From PALSA-600 sp037142875 (GTDB lineage: Bacteria; Actinomycetota; Thermoleophilia; Gaiellales; Gaiellaceae), in assembly GCA_037142875.1 (NCBI GenBank), contig JBAWZV010000004.1, forward strand, positions 79,244 through 143,243: a stretch of 64,000 nt of DNA, read 5' to 3'. The notes under the pieces were generated by a model. It was not told the DNA's origin. It saw only the letters and a program-made list of their open reading frames with translations, and made no database searches. Both the position numbers and the translations under genes were made by a program. Each line of letters begins with the position of its first letter. Position 1 is the stretch's first letter. This document shows positions 1-7,725 of the stretch, in pieces.

Positions 1-64
1 TGTGCTCGAGATCGATGATGACCGAGGTATCGACGAGCCCGCGCGGGTGGCGCGTGTCAGGCAC
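1..64 (-). CDS. PIN-domain toxin (VapC-like), N-terminal part only
   Basis: Only the first 21 codons are in the window. From a GTG at 64 the reading frame gives a short lead followed by GLVDTSVIIDLEH, the classic first strand of PIN ribonucleases with the first catalytic aspartate in VDTS. It overlaps the end of the antitoxin gene by 8 bases, the usual arrangement of antitoxin-toxin operons. VapC-type toxins cleave tRNA or rRNA when the antitoxin is lost. The catalytic remainder lies outside the window, so intactness cannot be judged. Confidence 0.8.
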   Translation of the reverse strand, partial: MPDTRHPRGLVDTSVIIDLEH

Positions 65-311
65 GCGGAAGCGGGTCCTGGTCGATGAGAGCGTCGACAT
101 CTGCCCGGAAGCGGGCGGCGTCGATACTCGGCGCCCCTGCGAAGACCGCGAGCAAGGTCTCGACGGCCACATAGCGGCGCTGCCGAAACGGGATCAGCTC
201 GCCGACAGCGACGCCGTTCCGCGTCACGACAAACGACTCGCCCTGATCAAGGGCCCGCATGATCTCGCCGCTCTCGTTGCGCAGCTCACGCTGTGTGAGT
301 TCCCGCGACAT
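57..311 (-). CDS. Phd/YefM-family antitoxin
   Basis: 84 residues. The N-terminal half (MSRELTQRELRNESGEIMRAL, then GESFVVTRNGVAVGELIP) is the Phd/YefM DNA-binding fold, which usually also represses its own operon; the C-terminal part would wrap around the toxin. It precedes and overlaps a PIN-domain toxin. Phd-type antitoxins with PIN toxins are common in actinobacteria. The ATG at 311 lies six bases after a TACATT box and has no Shine-Dalgarno sequence, so the mRNA is probably leaderless. A perfect inverted repeat at 321-336 overlaps that box and is the likely autoregulatory operator. Confidence 0.88.
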   Translation of the reverse strand: MSRELTQRELRNESGEIMRALDQGESFVVTRNGVAVGELIPFRQRRYVAVETLLAVFAGAPSIDAARFRADVDALIDQDPLPRA

Positions 312-317
312 GGCGGC

Positions 318-323
318 AATGTA
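318..323 (-). promoter_or_regulatory. -10 box of the toxin-antitoxin operon
   Basis: TACATT on the minus strand, six bases before the antitoxin ATG. No clear -35 is seen. Confidence 0.6.
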
Positions 324-336
324 GCACGGGTGCTAC
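321..336. promoter_or_regulatory. Inverted repeat, probable antitoxin operator
   Basis: GTAGCAC-GG-GTGCTAC is a perfect 7-bp inverted repeat with a 2-base centre. It overlaps the -10 box of the toxin-antitoxin operon by three bases, so a bound repressor would block the promoter. Autoregulation through such palindromes is established for Phd/YefM systems. Confidence 0.6.
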
Positions 337-440
337 GGACCCGGGTGGACGGGCGAGGAGCGCGCCCCTGACGCGGCGTGGCGACGTCCTCGGCGAGGAT
401 CGTCGCGGCCCGCGCAGCGGGCCGGATCTTCAGCGAGCTA

Positions 441-512
441 TGCGCCCGGGAGGATTCGAACCTCCGACCAACGGCTTAGAAGGCCGCCGCTCTTCCACTG
501 AGCTACGGGCGC
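441..512 (-). tRNA. tRNA-Arg (anticodon TCT)
   Basis: Full cloverleaf on the minus strand: acceptor GCGCCCG/CGGGCGC, D arm GCTC/GAGC, anticodon stem GCGGC/GCCGT with loop CTTCTAA (anticodon TCT), T arm GGAGG/CCTCC with loop TTCGAAT. The discriminator base at 441 reads A. CCA is not encoded. Reads AGA and AGG. Confidence 0.97.
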
Positions 513-574
513 CTGGCGAGAGGGTAGCTCCAACCAACGCCGGCACCTGTTTGGCCGGCAGTCCGATGGAACAA

Positions 575-647
<73 letters not shown>

Positions 648-703
648 CGGTGCGCACAGGGTAGTCACGCACCGTGCGTCGGCCAGCGGCGAGGAGACCT
701 GAG

Positions 704-1090
704 CTACCGGAGGCAGCCGACGACGAGCGCGAGATCGCTGTCGCTGGGATGCTCGTGCCAGAGCGTGACCGAGTTGTTGTACCGGCGAAGCACGTCGGAG
801 AGCCCGGCTCGGACGTTCGGAAGGGCAAGCCGCTCGTAGGCGAGCTCAAGCTGCTTCGCGTCGGCGACCGTGACGCCGAACAGGACCGACACGTAGTTGC
901 CGCCGAGCTGCGTCACGAAGGCCCCGCCGTTCGCGGTCTGCGCCACGAAGTCGAGGGTCCCGCTGATCTTGGCACCTCGCTCCGTCAGGCACGTCTTGGA
1001 CGCTGCGAGCGTGTACGTCGTCTGTCCGCCGCAGCCTGCAAGGGCGAGCGCGACGACAGCGAGCAACCCGATACATATGAGGCGACGCAT
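704..1090 (-). CDS. Secreted lipoprotein of unknown function
   Basis: 128 residues. The start at 1090 gives MRRL, a hydrophobic run and the lipobox LALAGC, so the protein should be lipidated on the cysteine at about residue 19 and anchored to the outer face of the membrane. An upstream in-frame extension exists but would bury the signal peptide and run into the opposite gene. TAGACT eight bases before the ATG supports this start. The rest of the protein has no family I recognise; two more cysteines (KTCLTE and VVGCLR) could form a disulphide. Confidence 0.8.
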   Translation of the reverse strand: MRRLICIGLLAVVALALAGCGGQTTYTLAASKTCLTERGAKISGTLDFVAQTANGGAFVTQLGGNYVSVLFGVTVADAKQLELAYERLALPNVRAGLSDVLRRYNNSVTLWHEHPSDSDLALVVGCLR

Positions 1091-1098
1091 CGACGGGC

Positions 1099-1104
1099 AG
1101 TCTA
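1099..1104 (-). promoter_or_regulatory. -10 box, lipoprotein gene
   Basis: TAGACT on the minus strand, eight bases before the ATG at 1090; predicts a leaderless or nearly leaderless transcript. Confidence 0.5.
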
Positions 1105-1137
1105 GACACGACAGCGGGCGCGCAGCGAAGTTAGATT

Positions 1138-2361
1138 GTGGAGGCGGTGGCCGCCCCTGACGCAAGGCTCGAGCAGTACGCGCGGCTCGCCGTCTCGGTC
1201 GGGCTGAACCTGCAGCGCGGGCAGACCCTCGCAATCAACGGCCTGGTCGAGCACGAGCCGCTCGTCCGCGCGATCGCGGCCGAGGCCTACGAGGTCGGTG
1301 CTCGCTACGTGGACGTCCTCTACTCCGACCAGCACGTTCGGCGCTCGCACATCGCTCACGCGCCAGACGACTCGCTCGGCTGGTCGCCACCGTGGCTCAT
1401 CAAGCGGCTCGACGACCTGGGCGCCGAGGGCGGCGCACTGCTCGGCATCACCGGCAACCCCGAGCCCGAGATCTACGCCGGACTGGACGGCGGACGCGTC
1501 GGCCGCGCCCGGATGCGCGCAGTCGCCGAGGCGAGCCTGCGGCTCACAGACGGTGTGTGCAACTGGTCGATCATCGCCTACCCGAACGCCGGCTGGGCCC
1601 AGACTGTGTTCGGCGAGCCCGACGTCGAACGGCTCTGGGATGCCGTCGCGACCGCAGTTCGCCTGGACGAGCCCGACCCCGTTGAGGCCTGGCGCGAGCA
1701 CATAGCGAAGCTCGCCGTTCGGGCCACGAGCCTGAACGAGCGGTGCTTCGACGCTCTCCGCTACCGCGGCCCAGGAACCAACCTCACCGTCGGGCTCCTG
1801 CCGAACTCGATCTGGCACGCAGCCCTCGACGAGTCACGCGGCATCAAGCACGTCGCGAACATGCCGACCGAGGAGGTCTTCACCGCCCCGGACGCACGTC
1901 GGGTCGACGGCACTGTCCGCGCCACCTACCCGCTGCAGCTGCAGGGAACGATCGTGCGTGGCCTCGAGGTCAGGTTCGAAGGCGGGAGAGCGGTCGAGGT
2001 CAGAGCCGACGAGGGCGAGGAGCTCGTCCGCACGCACATCGATTCGGACGAGTTCGCAGCCCGGCTCGGCGAGGTCGCACTGGTCGACAACGAGTCGCGG
2101 GTCGGCAAGACAGGCCTCGTCTTCTACGACACGCTCTTCGACGAGAACGCCGCGTCGCACATCGCCTTCGGGATGGCGATCCTCCAGTGTGCCGAGGGAG
2201 CGACCGATCTGAGCCCCGAAGAGCGCAATGCGCGGGGGATCAACCACTCGTCCGTCCACACGGACTTCATGATCGGCTCGCGTGATCTGGCCGTCTCGGG
2301 CGTCACCGCCGACGGCGTCGAGGTGCCGATCCTGCGCGACGGCGACTGGGTGCTCGCCTGA
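1138..2361 (+). CDS. M29-family aminopeptidase (AmpS/PepS/aminopeptidase T type)
   Basis: 407 residues, the usual family length. M29 enzymes are cytoplasmic metallo-aminopeptidases that trim peptides from the N-terminus. Family hallmarks seen: NMPTEEVFTAPD near residue 245 containing the first metal-ligand glutamate, a second acidic stretch before VLVDNESRVGKTG, and a histidine cluster NHSSVHTDFMIGS near the C-terminus whose H-x-D supplies ligands. Start is uncertain: the GTG at 1138 directly abuts a TAGATT box, so if that box is the promoter, the in-frame GTG at 1147 is the better start. Flanked by tRNA genes and not in an operon. Confidence 0.9.
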   Translation: MEAVAAPDARLEQYARLAVSVGLNLQRGQTLAINGLVEHEPLVRAIAAEAYEVGARYVDVLYSDQHVRRSHIAHAPDDSLGWSPPWLIKRLDDLGAEGGALLGITGNPEPEIYAGLDGGRVGRARMRAVAEASLRLTDGVCNWSIIAYPNAGWAQTVFGEPDVERLWDAVATAVRLDEPDPVEAWREHIAKLAVRATSLNERCFDALRYRGPGTNLTVGLLPNSIWHAALDESRGIKHVANMPTEEVFTAPDARRVDGTVRATYPLQLQGTIVRGLEVRFEGGRAVEVRADEGEELVRTHIDSDEFAARLGEVALVDNESRVGKTGLVFYDTLFDENAASHIAFGMAILQCAEGATDLSPEERNARGINHSSVHTDFMIGSRDLAVSGVTADGVEVPILRDGDWVLA

Positions 2362-2382
2362 ACCGACTGCGGTGGTCGAACA

Positions 2383-2457
2383 TCGGGGCGGACGGATTCG
2401 AACCGTCGGCTTCCTGCTCCCAAAGCAGGCACTCTAACCAGGCTGAGCTACGCCCCG
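2383..2457 (-). tRNA. tRNA-Pro (anticodon TGG)
   Basis: Cloverleaf on the minus strand: acceptor CGGGGCG with CGCCCCG, anticodon stem CCTGC/GCAGG, loop TTTGGGA (anticodon TGG), T loop TTCGAAT. Discriminator A; CCA not encoded. Confidence 0.96.
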
Positions 2458-2477
2458 CTCCATGCCAGTGTAGGCCG

Positions 2478-2483
2478 TAGGCT
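2478..2483 (+). promoter_or_regulatory. -10 box, EamA transporter gene
   Basis: TAGGCT, six bases before the GTG at 2490; no Shine-Dalgarno sequence between them. Confidence 0.55.
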
Positions 2484-2489
2484 GGTTCC

Positions 2490-3434
2490 GTGAGCGAAGC
2501 TGCCTTCCCGGTCGAGCCCGCACGGCACCGCCGGCCGCGTGTCGGCTACGTCATGGCTGCGACCGCGGCGACCCTCTGGGCGATCAACGGGACGGTGTCG
2601 AAGGTCATCCTCGCCTCCGGTGTCTCCTCGATTCGCCTCACCGAGGTGCGCTCGACAGGAGCCGTCATCGGCCTCGTCCTGATCCTGCTGGTGACGGCAC
2701 CCGCACGTCTCCGCGTCACACGGCGGGAGTTGCCGTTCCTCGCGGTGTTCGGCATCGCCGGGCTCGCATTCGTCCAGTGGTTCTACTTCCTCGCGATCCA
2801 CCGGCTCGCGATCGGGATCGCTCTCCTGATCCAGTACCTGGCACCTCTGCTCGTTGCCCTCTGGGCCCGGTACGTCTTCCACGAGCCCGTGCGGCGCCGG
2901 ATCTGGATCGCGCTTGCCCTTGCGCTCCTCGGGCTCGCACTGATCATCGACGTCCGGCACGGCGGCGCGCTCTCGACGGCAGGGATCGTCTTCTCGCTGA
3001 TCGCGGCTGTCACCTACGCCCTCTACATCCTGCTCGCCGAACACGCACTCGGCGACCGCGACGTCGTCTCGCTCCTTGCCTGGGGCTTCGGGTTCGCGGC
3101 GATCTTCTGGACGGTCATCGCACCCTGGTGGACGTTCCCGGCCGGGCGCGTCACAGCTCACGTCTCGCTGCTCGGACATCTAGGCGGGCACCATCTGCCC
3201 GTCTGGGCGCTGATGACCTGGATGGTCGTCCTCGGCACGATCGTGCCGTTCTTCCTGCTCGTGAGCGCGCTCCGACACCTGCCCGCGACCCGGGTCGGGA
3301 TCATCGCGATGCTCGAGCCAGTGGTGGCGACGACCGTGGCCTGGGCGTGGCTCGGAGAGTCGCTCGGGGCGCTCCAGCTCACAGGCGCCGTTGTGGTGCT
3401 CGGGGCGATCGGCCTCGCCCAGACCGCCCGATAG
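2490..3434 (+). CDS. EamA/DMT-family membrane transporter
   Basis: 314 residues with about ten hydrophobic segments arranged as two EamA repeats, the fold of drug/metabolite transporters (10 TMS exporters). The first repeat begins GYVMAATAATLWAINGTVSK and the second at about residue 165; the conserved late segment MLEPVVATTVAWAWLGE is present. Substrate cannot be inferred; relatives export amino acids or other metabolites. Transcribed alone from a probable leaderless promoter. Confidence 0.9.
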   Translation: MSEAAFPVEPARHRRPRVGYVMAATAATLWAINGTVSKVILASGVSSIRLTEVRSTGAVIGLVLILLVTAPARLRVTRRELPFLAVFGIAGLAFVQWFYFLAIHRLAIGIALLIQYLAPLLVALWARYVFHEPVRRRIWIALALALLGLALIIDVRHGGALSTAGIVFSLIAAVTYALYILLAEHALGDRDVVSLLAWGFGFAAIFWTVIAPWWTFPAGRVTAHVSLLGHLGGHHLPVWALMTWMVVLGTIVPFFLLVSALRHLPATRVGIIAMLEPVVATTVAWAWLGESLGALQLTGAVVVLGAIGLAQTAR

Positions 3435-3480
3435 CCCGTCGGCGGCCGCACGTCGGCGGGCGATCGGCGCCGGGAATATA

Positions 3481-3492
3481 GGCCACGTGGCC
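3481..3492. promoter_or_regulatory. 12-bp perfect palindrome
   Basis: GGCCACGTGGCC, a perfect palindrome in the gap upstream of ispH, just before the structured leader. It could be a regulator site; no regulator is identified. Confidence 0.3.
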
Positions 3493-3516
3493 CATTGATG
3501 TCCGCTGGGATCACGG

Positions 3517-3612
3517 TTAGCGTTTCAGGTGCACTGGGCGATGCCGAACGTGGGCTCTGCCCACGCTAAGCAACAGAGAGGGCCCGCCGCGACGACCCCC
3601 CGACCGGCGGGC
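3517..3612 (+). other. Structured RNA region upstream of ispH (possible leader or small RNA)
   Basis: This gene-free stretch can fold strongly on the plus strand. TTAGCGT (3517-3523) pairs with ACGCTAA (3563-3569), enclosing the hairpin CGTGGGC-TCT-GCCCACG (3549-3565); the two share bases 3563-3565, so either TTAGC/GCTAA closes a junction or the folds are alternatives. It is followed by a GC-rich hairpin with a pyrimidine tail. No known riboswitch class is recognised. Because ispH itself has a -10 box close to its ATG, this may be an independent short transcript rather than an ispH leader. Confidence 0.4.
3582..3612 (+). terminator. Intrinsic terminator-like hairpin before ispH
   Basis: GCCCGCCG (3582-3589) pairs perfectly with CGGCGGGC (3605-3612), and the flanking AGAGA and TCTCT can extend the stem. 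It is followed by TTTCTCTTTCCCC, a weak U-rich tract on the plus strand. Confidence 0.55.
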
Positions 3613-3644
3613 TTTCTCTTTCCCCTGGCTCCTGGCTGCCTCTC

Positions 3645-3650
3645 TAGACT
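3645..3650 (+). promoter_or_regulatory. -10 box, ispH
   Basis: TAGACT, seven bases before the ispH ATG at 3658. Confidence 0.55.
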
Positions 3651-3657
3651 GGCCCCG

Positions 3658-4614
3658 ATGGTGCGCAAGCTCCTCCTCGCCTCCCCACGCGGCTACTGCG
3701 CCGGCGTCGAACGTGCCGTCGAGACCGTCGAACGCGCACTCGAGCTGCACGGGAGCCCGGTCTACGTCCGCAAGGAGATCGTCCACAACCTCCACGTCGT
3801 CCGTGATCTCCAGGAGCGCGGCGCAGTCTTCGTGGAGGACGAGCACGACGTTCCGGTCGGCGCAACGATGGTGCTCTCGGCCCACGGCGTCGCCCCGGTC
3901 GTCCGCACGAACGCGGATGCCAGGAGCCTCCGGACGATCGACGCAACGTGTCCGCTCGTCACCAAGGTGCACGTGCAGGCGCGACGCTACGCCGAGGCTG
4001 GCTACTTCGTCATCCTGATCGGGCATGAGGGCCACGAGGAGGTCGTCGGCACGATGGGCGAGATTCCCGGCCAGATCGCCCTCGTCGAGTCGGTGGAGGA
4101 CGTAGGAAAGCTGAGCTTCCCTGATGGGACGAAGCTCGCGTACGTCACACAGACAACGCTGTCTGTCGACGAGACCCTCGTCGTGATCACCGCGTTGCGC
4201 GACCGCTACCCGGAGATCCGGGCGCCTCAGCGTGAAGACATCTGTTACGCCACGTCGAACCGCCAGTGGGCAGTCAAGGAGATGCTCGACGAGATCCAGG
4301 TGCTGCTCGTGATCGGCTCGAAGAACTCATCGAACTCGAACCGGCTCGTCGAGGTCGCTCTCACCCACGGCGTGCGCGCCCACCTGATCGACGACGAGAC
4401 GGGCATCGCCGAGGGCTGGTTCGAGGACGCGGAGGTCGTCGGAATCACGTCTGGCGCATCGGCCCCCGAGAAGCTCGTCCAGCGCGTGTGCGAGTGGTTC
4501 CGCGCTCGCGGCGTGACGGACATCAGCGCGCATCGCTTCGTGGAGGAGGACATCGAGTTCCGCCTCCCGGTCGAGCTGCGTCGCGAGCTCGCGCTCGCAG
4601 CCGAGCAGGAGTAG
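3658..4614 (+). CDS. ispH: 4-hydroxy-3-methylbut-2-enyl diphosphate reductase
   Basis: 318 residues, normal for IspH (LytB). It is the last enzyme of the MEP isoprenoid pathway, reducing HMBPP to IPP and DMAPP with an iron-sulfur cluster in the cytoplasm. The three cluster cysteines are present: C14 in PRGYCAGV, C98 in DATCPLV and C196 in DICYATSNRQ, with the substrate-binding IVHN near residue 43 and the GHEGHEEV block near 122-129. The start at 3658 gives the standard N-terminus; a longer upstream frame runs through the structured leader and is not expected to be translated. Ends two bases from the converging ileS stop. Confidence 0.97.
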   Translation: MVRKLLLASPRGYCAGVERAVETVERALELHGSPVYVRKEIVHNLHVVRDLQERGAVFVEDEHDVPVGATMVLSAHGVAPVVRTNADARSLRTIDATCPLVTKVHVQARRYAEAGYFVILIGHEGHEEVVGTMGEIPGQIALVESVEDVGKLSFPDGTKLAYVTQTTLSVDETLVVITALRDRYPEIRAPQREDICYATSNRQWAVKEMLDEIQVLLVIGSKNSSNSNRLVEVALTHGVRAHLIDDETGIAEGWFEDAEVVGITSGASAPEKLVQRVCEWFRARGVTDISAHRFVEEDIEFRLPVELRRELALAAEQE

Positions 4615-4616
4615 GC

Positions 4617-7600
4617 CTAGGCCTTTTCGAGCCGCAGGTCGCCAGCGGTCTCGACCGCGACAGCCAGCGTCTCGGCGGCGATGCGATCGGCAAACACGAT
4701 CAGCTCGTCGTCTGGGATCCAGACGCGGATCCGATCGGTGATCTCGAGTCCCGAGTCCTTCCGCAGCGTCTGGATCGACCGGATCAGGTCGTTCAGCCGA
4801 CCTTCGAGGAGGAGCGCTTCGTCGAGCGCGGTGTCGAGCGCGACCGTGAGCCCGTCCTCCGAGGCGACGGCCCAGCCGTCGAGGCCGACCCGCTCGACGA
4901 GCACCTCGTCCGGCTCGAACTCGCGGTCGCCGACACGGAAGCGCCCTTCGGGAAGCTCCTCGAAGTGCCCCTCGGCAAGGGCCGCACGCACCTCGCCGAG
5001 CGCGGCACCGAGCTTGGGACCGAGCAGGCGGAGGTTCGGCTTAACCTTCAGCTCGGAGGCAGCGACCTCGCCGAACTCGACCGTCTTCACACGGAGCTCG
5101 TCTGCGATCTCCTCGGCGTGAGCGGCTGCGGCGTCGGCTCCCTGCACGACAAGGCGCGGCAGCGGCTGGCGAACGCGGATGCCGGTCGACGAGCGGGCCT
5201 GGCGCCCGAGATCGACGACCTGACGAACCTGAGCGATCTCCTCGAGGAGCGCAGCGTCCGGATCCGCAACCTCGGGCCAGCCCGCGAGGAAGACCGACGA
5301 CTCGCGCCCGGGGACAAGGTCACGCCAGAGGTGGTCGGCAAGGAACGGCATGACCGGCGAGATGACCCGCAGGGCCTGGACGACGGCGTACCAGAGGGTC
5401 GAGAAGGCGTCGGCATCCTCGGCCCAGAAGCGCTGGCGCGAGCGACGGATGTACCAGTTGGACAGATCGTCGGCGAAGCTCTCGAACGCCCGGATCACGT
5501 CGACCGTCATCGTCGCCTCGTACGCGGCCGTCGCCTCGCGAACGAGCTGGTGCGTGCGCGCGACGAGCCAGCGGTCGAGCGGCCGGGTGACCGCGGGGCC
5601 ACCGTCAAGATCGCCGACGGTCGGGTCCCAGCCGGCTGGGTTCGCGTAGAGGACGAGCACGTTGACCGAGTTCCAGAACGTCAGCAGGCGCCGCTTGATC
5701 TCGTGGGCGGGACCAAACCCGAACAGCAGGTCACGGTCGGGCGGCTGCGCGCAGTACTGCCAGCGCATCACGTCTGCCCCCATCTTCTCGAACGCATCCT
5801 CGGCCGAGATCATGTTGCCCCAGGAGCCATGCATCTCCCGGCCGTTCTCGTCGAGCATCTTCTCGTAGCCGAGCACGCGGCGGAACGGCGCCTTGCCCGT
5901 CAGCACGACGGACATGAAGAGCTGGGAGTAGAACCAGAGGCGGATCTGCTCGCGCATCTCCGAGACCCAGTCGGCCGGGAACCACTCCTCCCAGTAGGCG
6001 TTGTCGGGCAGATCGGCGCCCGAGAGTCCCGCGGAGGCCCCGGTTGCGTAGCCGCCCGGCTTCGCCTCGGGGTTCTCCCAGCCGAGGGTCGAGAACGGGA
6101 CGATGCCGGCGTCGAGCCAGACGTCGCCGACCTCGACGACGCGGGTGACCGGCTCGCTGCACTTCTCGCAGGCGATGGGGACGCGGTCGACCCACGGGCG
6201 GCGGAGCTCCTCGAGCTGCTCGAACCCTTCGACCGCCCGGTCGCGCAGCTCGTCCTTCGAGCCGATCACGTTCAGATGGCCGCACGAGCAGGGATAGAAC
6301 GGGAGCGGAAGCCCGTAGTAGCGCCGGCGCGAGATGTTCCAGTCGCCCATGTTGCGCAGCCAGTCGTCCATGCGCTTGCCCATGTATGCAGGTACCCAGC
6401 TGACGGAGGCATTCGCGGCGAGCAGCTGCTCGCGGACTCCTTCGACGCTGATGAACCAGTCGTCGGAGATGCGGAAGATGAGGGGGGTATCGCAGCGCCA
6501 GCAGTGCGGGTAGCGATGCTCGTAGAGCCCGGAGTCGACGAGGAAGCCACGCTCGGCGAGGTCACCGATGATCTGGTCTGCCACCTCGGCGGTCGAGAGG
6601 CCGTGGAGCCAGCCATAGTCGTCGTAGAACCGCCCGGCCTCATCGACCGGGGTCAGCACCGGCAGGCCGAGCGAGCGGCCGAGCTCGAAGTCCTCGCCGC
6701 CGCAGCCGGGCGCGATGTGCACAATCCCTGACCCGTCGTCGAGCGTGACCTCGTCCCACGCCACGACGCGGTGCTCGACGGCGGCGCCGGGGGCGAGGGT
6801 GTCAAACGGCCCTTCGTACCGCAGGCCAACGAGCTCCTGACCCTTCGCGTGCTCGGTGAAGGTCTCGTCCGGGTAGCGCGCGACCGCAACCCACTCGCCG
6901 TTCTCGCGCAGCCCGTAGTCGGCCTCCGGGTTGACGGCGGCGGCGACGTTGGCGGGAAGGGTCCACGGGGTCGTCGTCCAGACGACGACGAACTCCCCCT
7001 TACGGTCGAGCAACGGGAAACGGACGTAGAGCGACGGGTCGGAGCGCTCCTGGTAGACGCCCGACTGCGTCAGCTCGTGCTGCGAGAGCGACGTGCCGCA
7101 GCGCGGGCACCACTCGGTCGCGCGATGGCCAACGTAGAGCCAGCCGCGCTCGTGGACGATCTGCAGGAACCGCCAGATGTACTCGATGTTCGTGTCGGCG
7201 AAGGTGAAGTAGTCGTTGCCCCAGTCCATCCACTGGCCGAGGCGCTTCGAGCCGCGGGTCAGCTCGGTCGACGACTTGATCACGACCTCGCGGCAGCGGC
7301 GCGCGAACTCCTCGAGGCCGAACTCCTCGATCTCACGCTTCGAGTTCAGACCGAGCTGGCGCTCGACGCCAACCTCGATCCAGAGCCCCTGGCAGTCGAA
7401 CCCGTTCTGGTACCGCTGGTCGAAGCCGCGCAGCGCCTTGTAACGCTGGAATGCGTCCTTGAGGGTGCGTCCCCACGCCGTATGGACGGCGAGGGACTTG
7501 TTCGCGGTGACCGGACCGTCGATGAACGACCACTTCGGACCGCCGCGATTTTGCTCGCGTAGCTGCTCGAACGTCCGCTCCTCATCCCAGCGTGCAAGGA

Positions 7601-7652
7601 TCTCCAGCTCGAGGGCGTTCGAGTCGGGCTCGGGGGGAAGCGGAGTGAACAC
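4617..7652 (-). CDS. ileS: Isoleucyl-tRNA synthetase-like class I enzyme with altered signature motifs
   Basis: 1011 residues with the complete IleRS layout: catalytic core, CP1 editing domain (TTTPWTLPANVAAAVNP and GSGIVHIAPG), DWNISRRRYYGLPLP of the core, and the anticodon-binding domain (LSNWYIRRSRQRFW). It should charge tRNA-Ile. Two active-site signatures are abnormal. Where IleRS carries HIGH, this protein has AVHTAWG (residues 55-61) between GPVTANKSL and RTLKD. Where KMSKSLGN should stand, it reads EMHGSWGN (from residue 606), within otherwise normal flanks. GTG start at 7652 is six bases after TAGGAT, so no T-box leader is possible from this promoter. Whether this is the cell's only IleRS cannot be seen. 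Confidence 0.9.
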   Translation of the reverse strand: MFTPLPPEPDSNALELEILARWDEERTFEQLREQNRGGPKWSFIDGPVTANKSLAVHTAWGRTLKDAFQRYKALRGFDQRYQNGFDCQGLWIEVGVERQLGLNSKREIEEFGLEEFARRCREVVIKSSTELTRGSKRLGQWMDWGNDYFTFADTNIEYIWRFLQIVHERGWLYVGHRATEWCPRCGTSLSQHELTQSGVYQERSDPSLYVRFPLLDRKGEFVVVWTTTPWTLPANVAAAVNPEADYGLRENGEWVAVARYPDETFTEHAKGQELVGLRYEGPFDTLAPGAAVEHRVVAWDEVTLDDGSGIVHIAPGCGGEDFELGRSLGLPVLTPVDEAGRFYDDYGWLHGLSTAEVADQIIGDLAERGFLVDSGLYEHRYPHCWRCDTPLIFRISDDWFISVEGVREQLLAANASVSWVPAYMGKRMDDWLRNMGDWNISRRRYYGLPLPFYPCSCGHLNVIGSKDELRDRAVEGFEQLEELRRPWVDRVPIACEKCSEPVTRVVEVGDVWLDAGIVPFSTLGWENPEAKPGGYATGASAGLSGADLPDNAYWEEWFPADWVSEMREQIRLWFYSQLFMSVVLTGKAPFRRVLGYEKMLDENGREMHGSWGNMISAEDAFEKMGADVMRWQYCAQPPDRDLLFGFGPAHEIKRRLLTFWNSVNVLVLYANPAGWDPTVGDLDGGPAVTRPLDRWLVARTHQLVREATAAYEATMTVDVIRAFESFADDLSNWYIRRSRQRFWAEDADAFSTLWYAVVQALRVISPVMPFLADHLWRDLVPGRESSVFLAGWPEVADPDAALLEEIAQVRQVVDLGRQARSSTGIRVRQPLPRLVVQGADAAAAHAEEIADELRVKTVEFGEVAASELKVKPNLRLLGPKLGAALGEVRAALAEGHFEELPEGRFRVGDREFEPDEVLVERVGLDGWAVASEDGLTVALDTALDEALLLEGRLNDLIRSIQTLRKDSGLEITDRIRVWIPDDELIVFADRIAAETLAVAVETAGDLRLEKA

Positions 7653-7658
7653 CCTTCT

Positions 7659-7664
7659 ATCCTA
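7659..7664 (-). promoter_or_regulatory. -10 box, ileS
   Basis: TAGGAT on the minus strand, six bases before the GTG start of ileS. Confidence 0.55.
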
Positions 7665-7725
7665 GGGGCCGGAAGAATCCTGACCCGGCGAACGTTGTGA
7701 ACGGAAACGGCGAAAGGACCCACAC

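Noticed and set aside
1102..1818. 238-codon minus-strand frame opposite the M29 aminopeptidase
   Set aside because: Shadow of the aminopeptidase gene; no start signal or domain.
3517..3612. SRP RNA, 6S RNA or tmRNA
   Set aside because: No SRP domain IV motif, no tRNA-like ends and no large central bubble; the fold is too small.
4266..6731. Long open frame (821 codons) on the plus strand opposite ileS
   Set aside because: It is an antisense shadow produced by high GC; composition is Arg/Glu/Val-rich with no domain, and ileS is clearly the real gene.
7653..7725. T-box riboswitch for ileS
   Set aside because: The -10 box is six bases from the ileS start and the gap to trxA is only 73 bases, so there is no room for a T-box leader.
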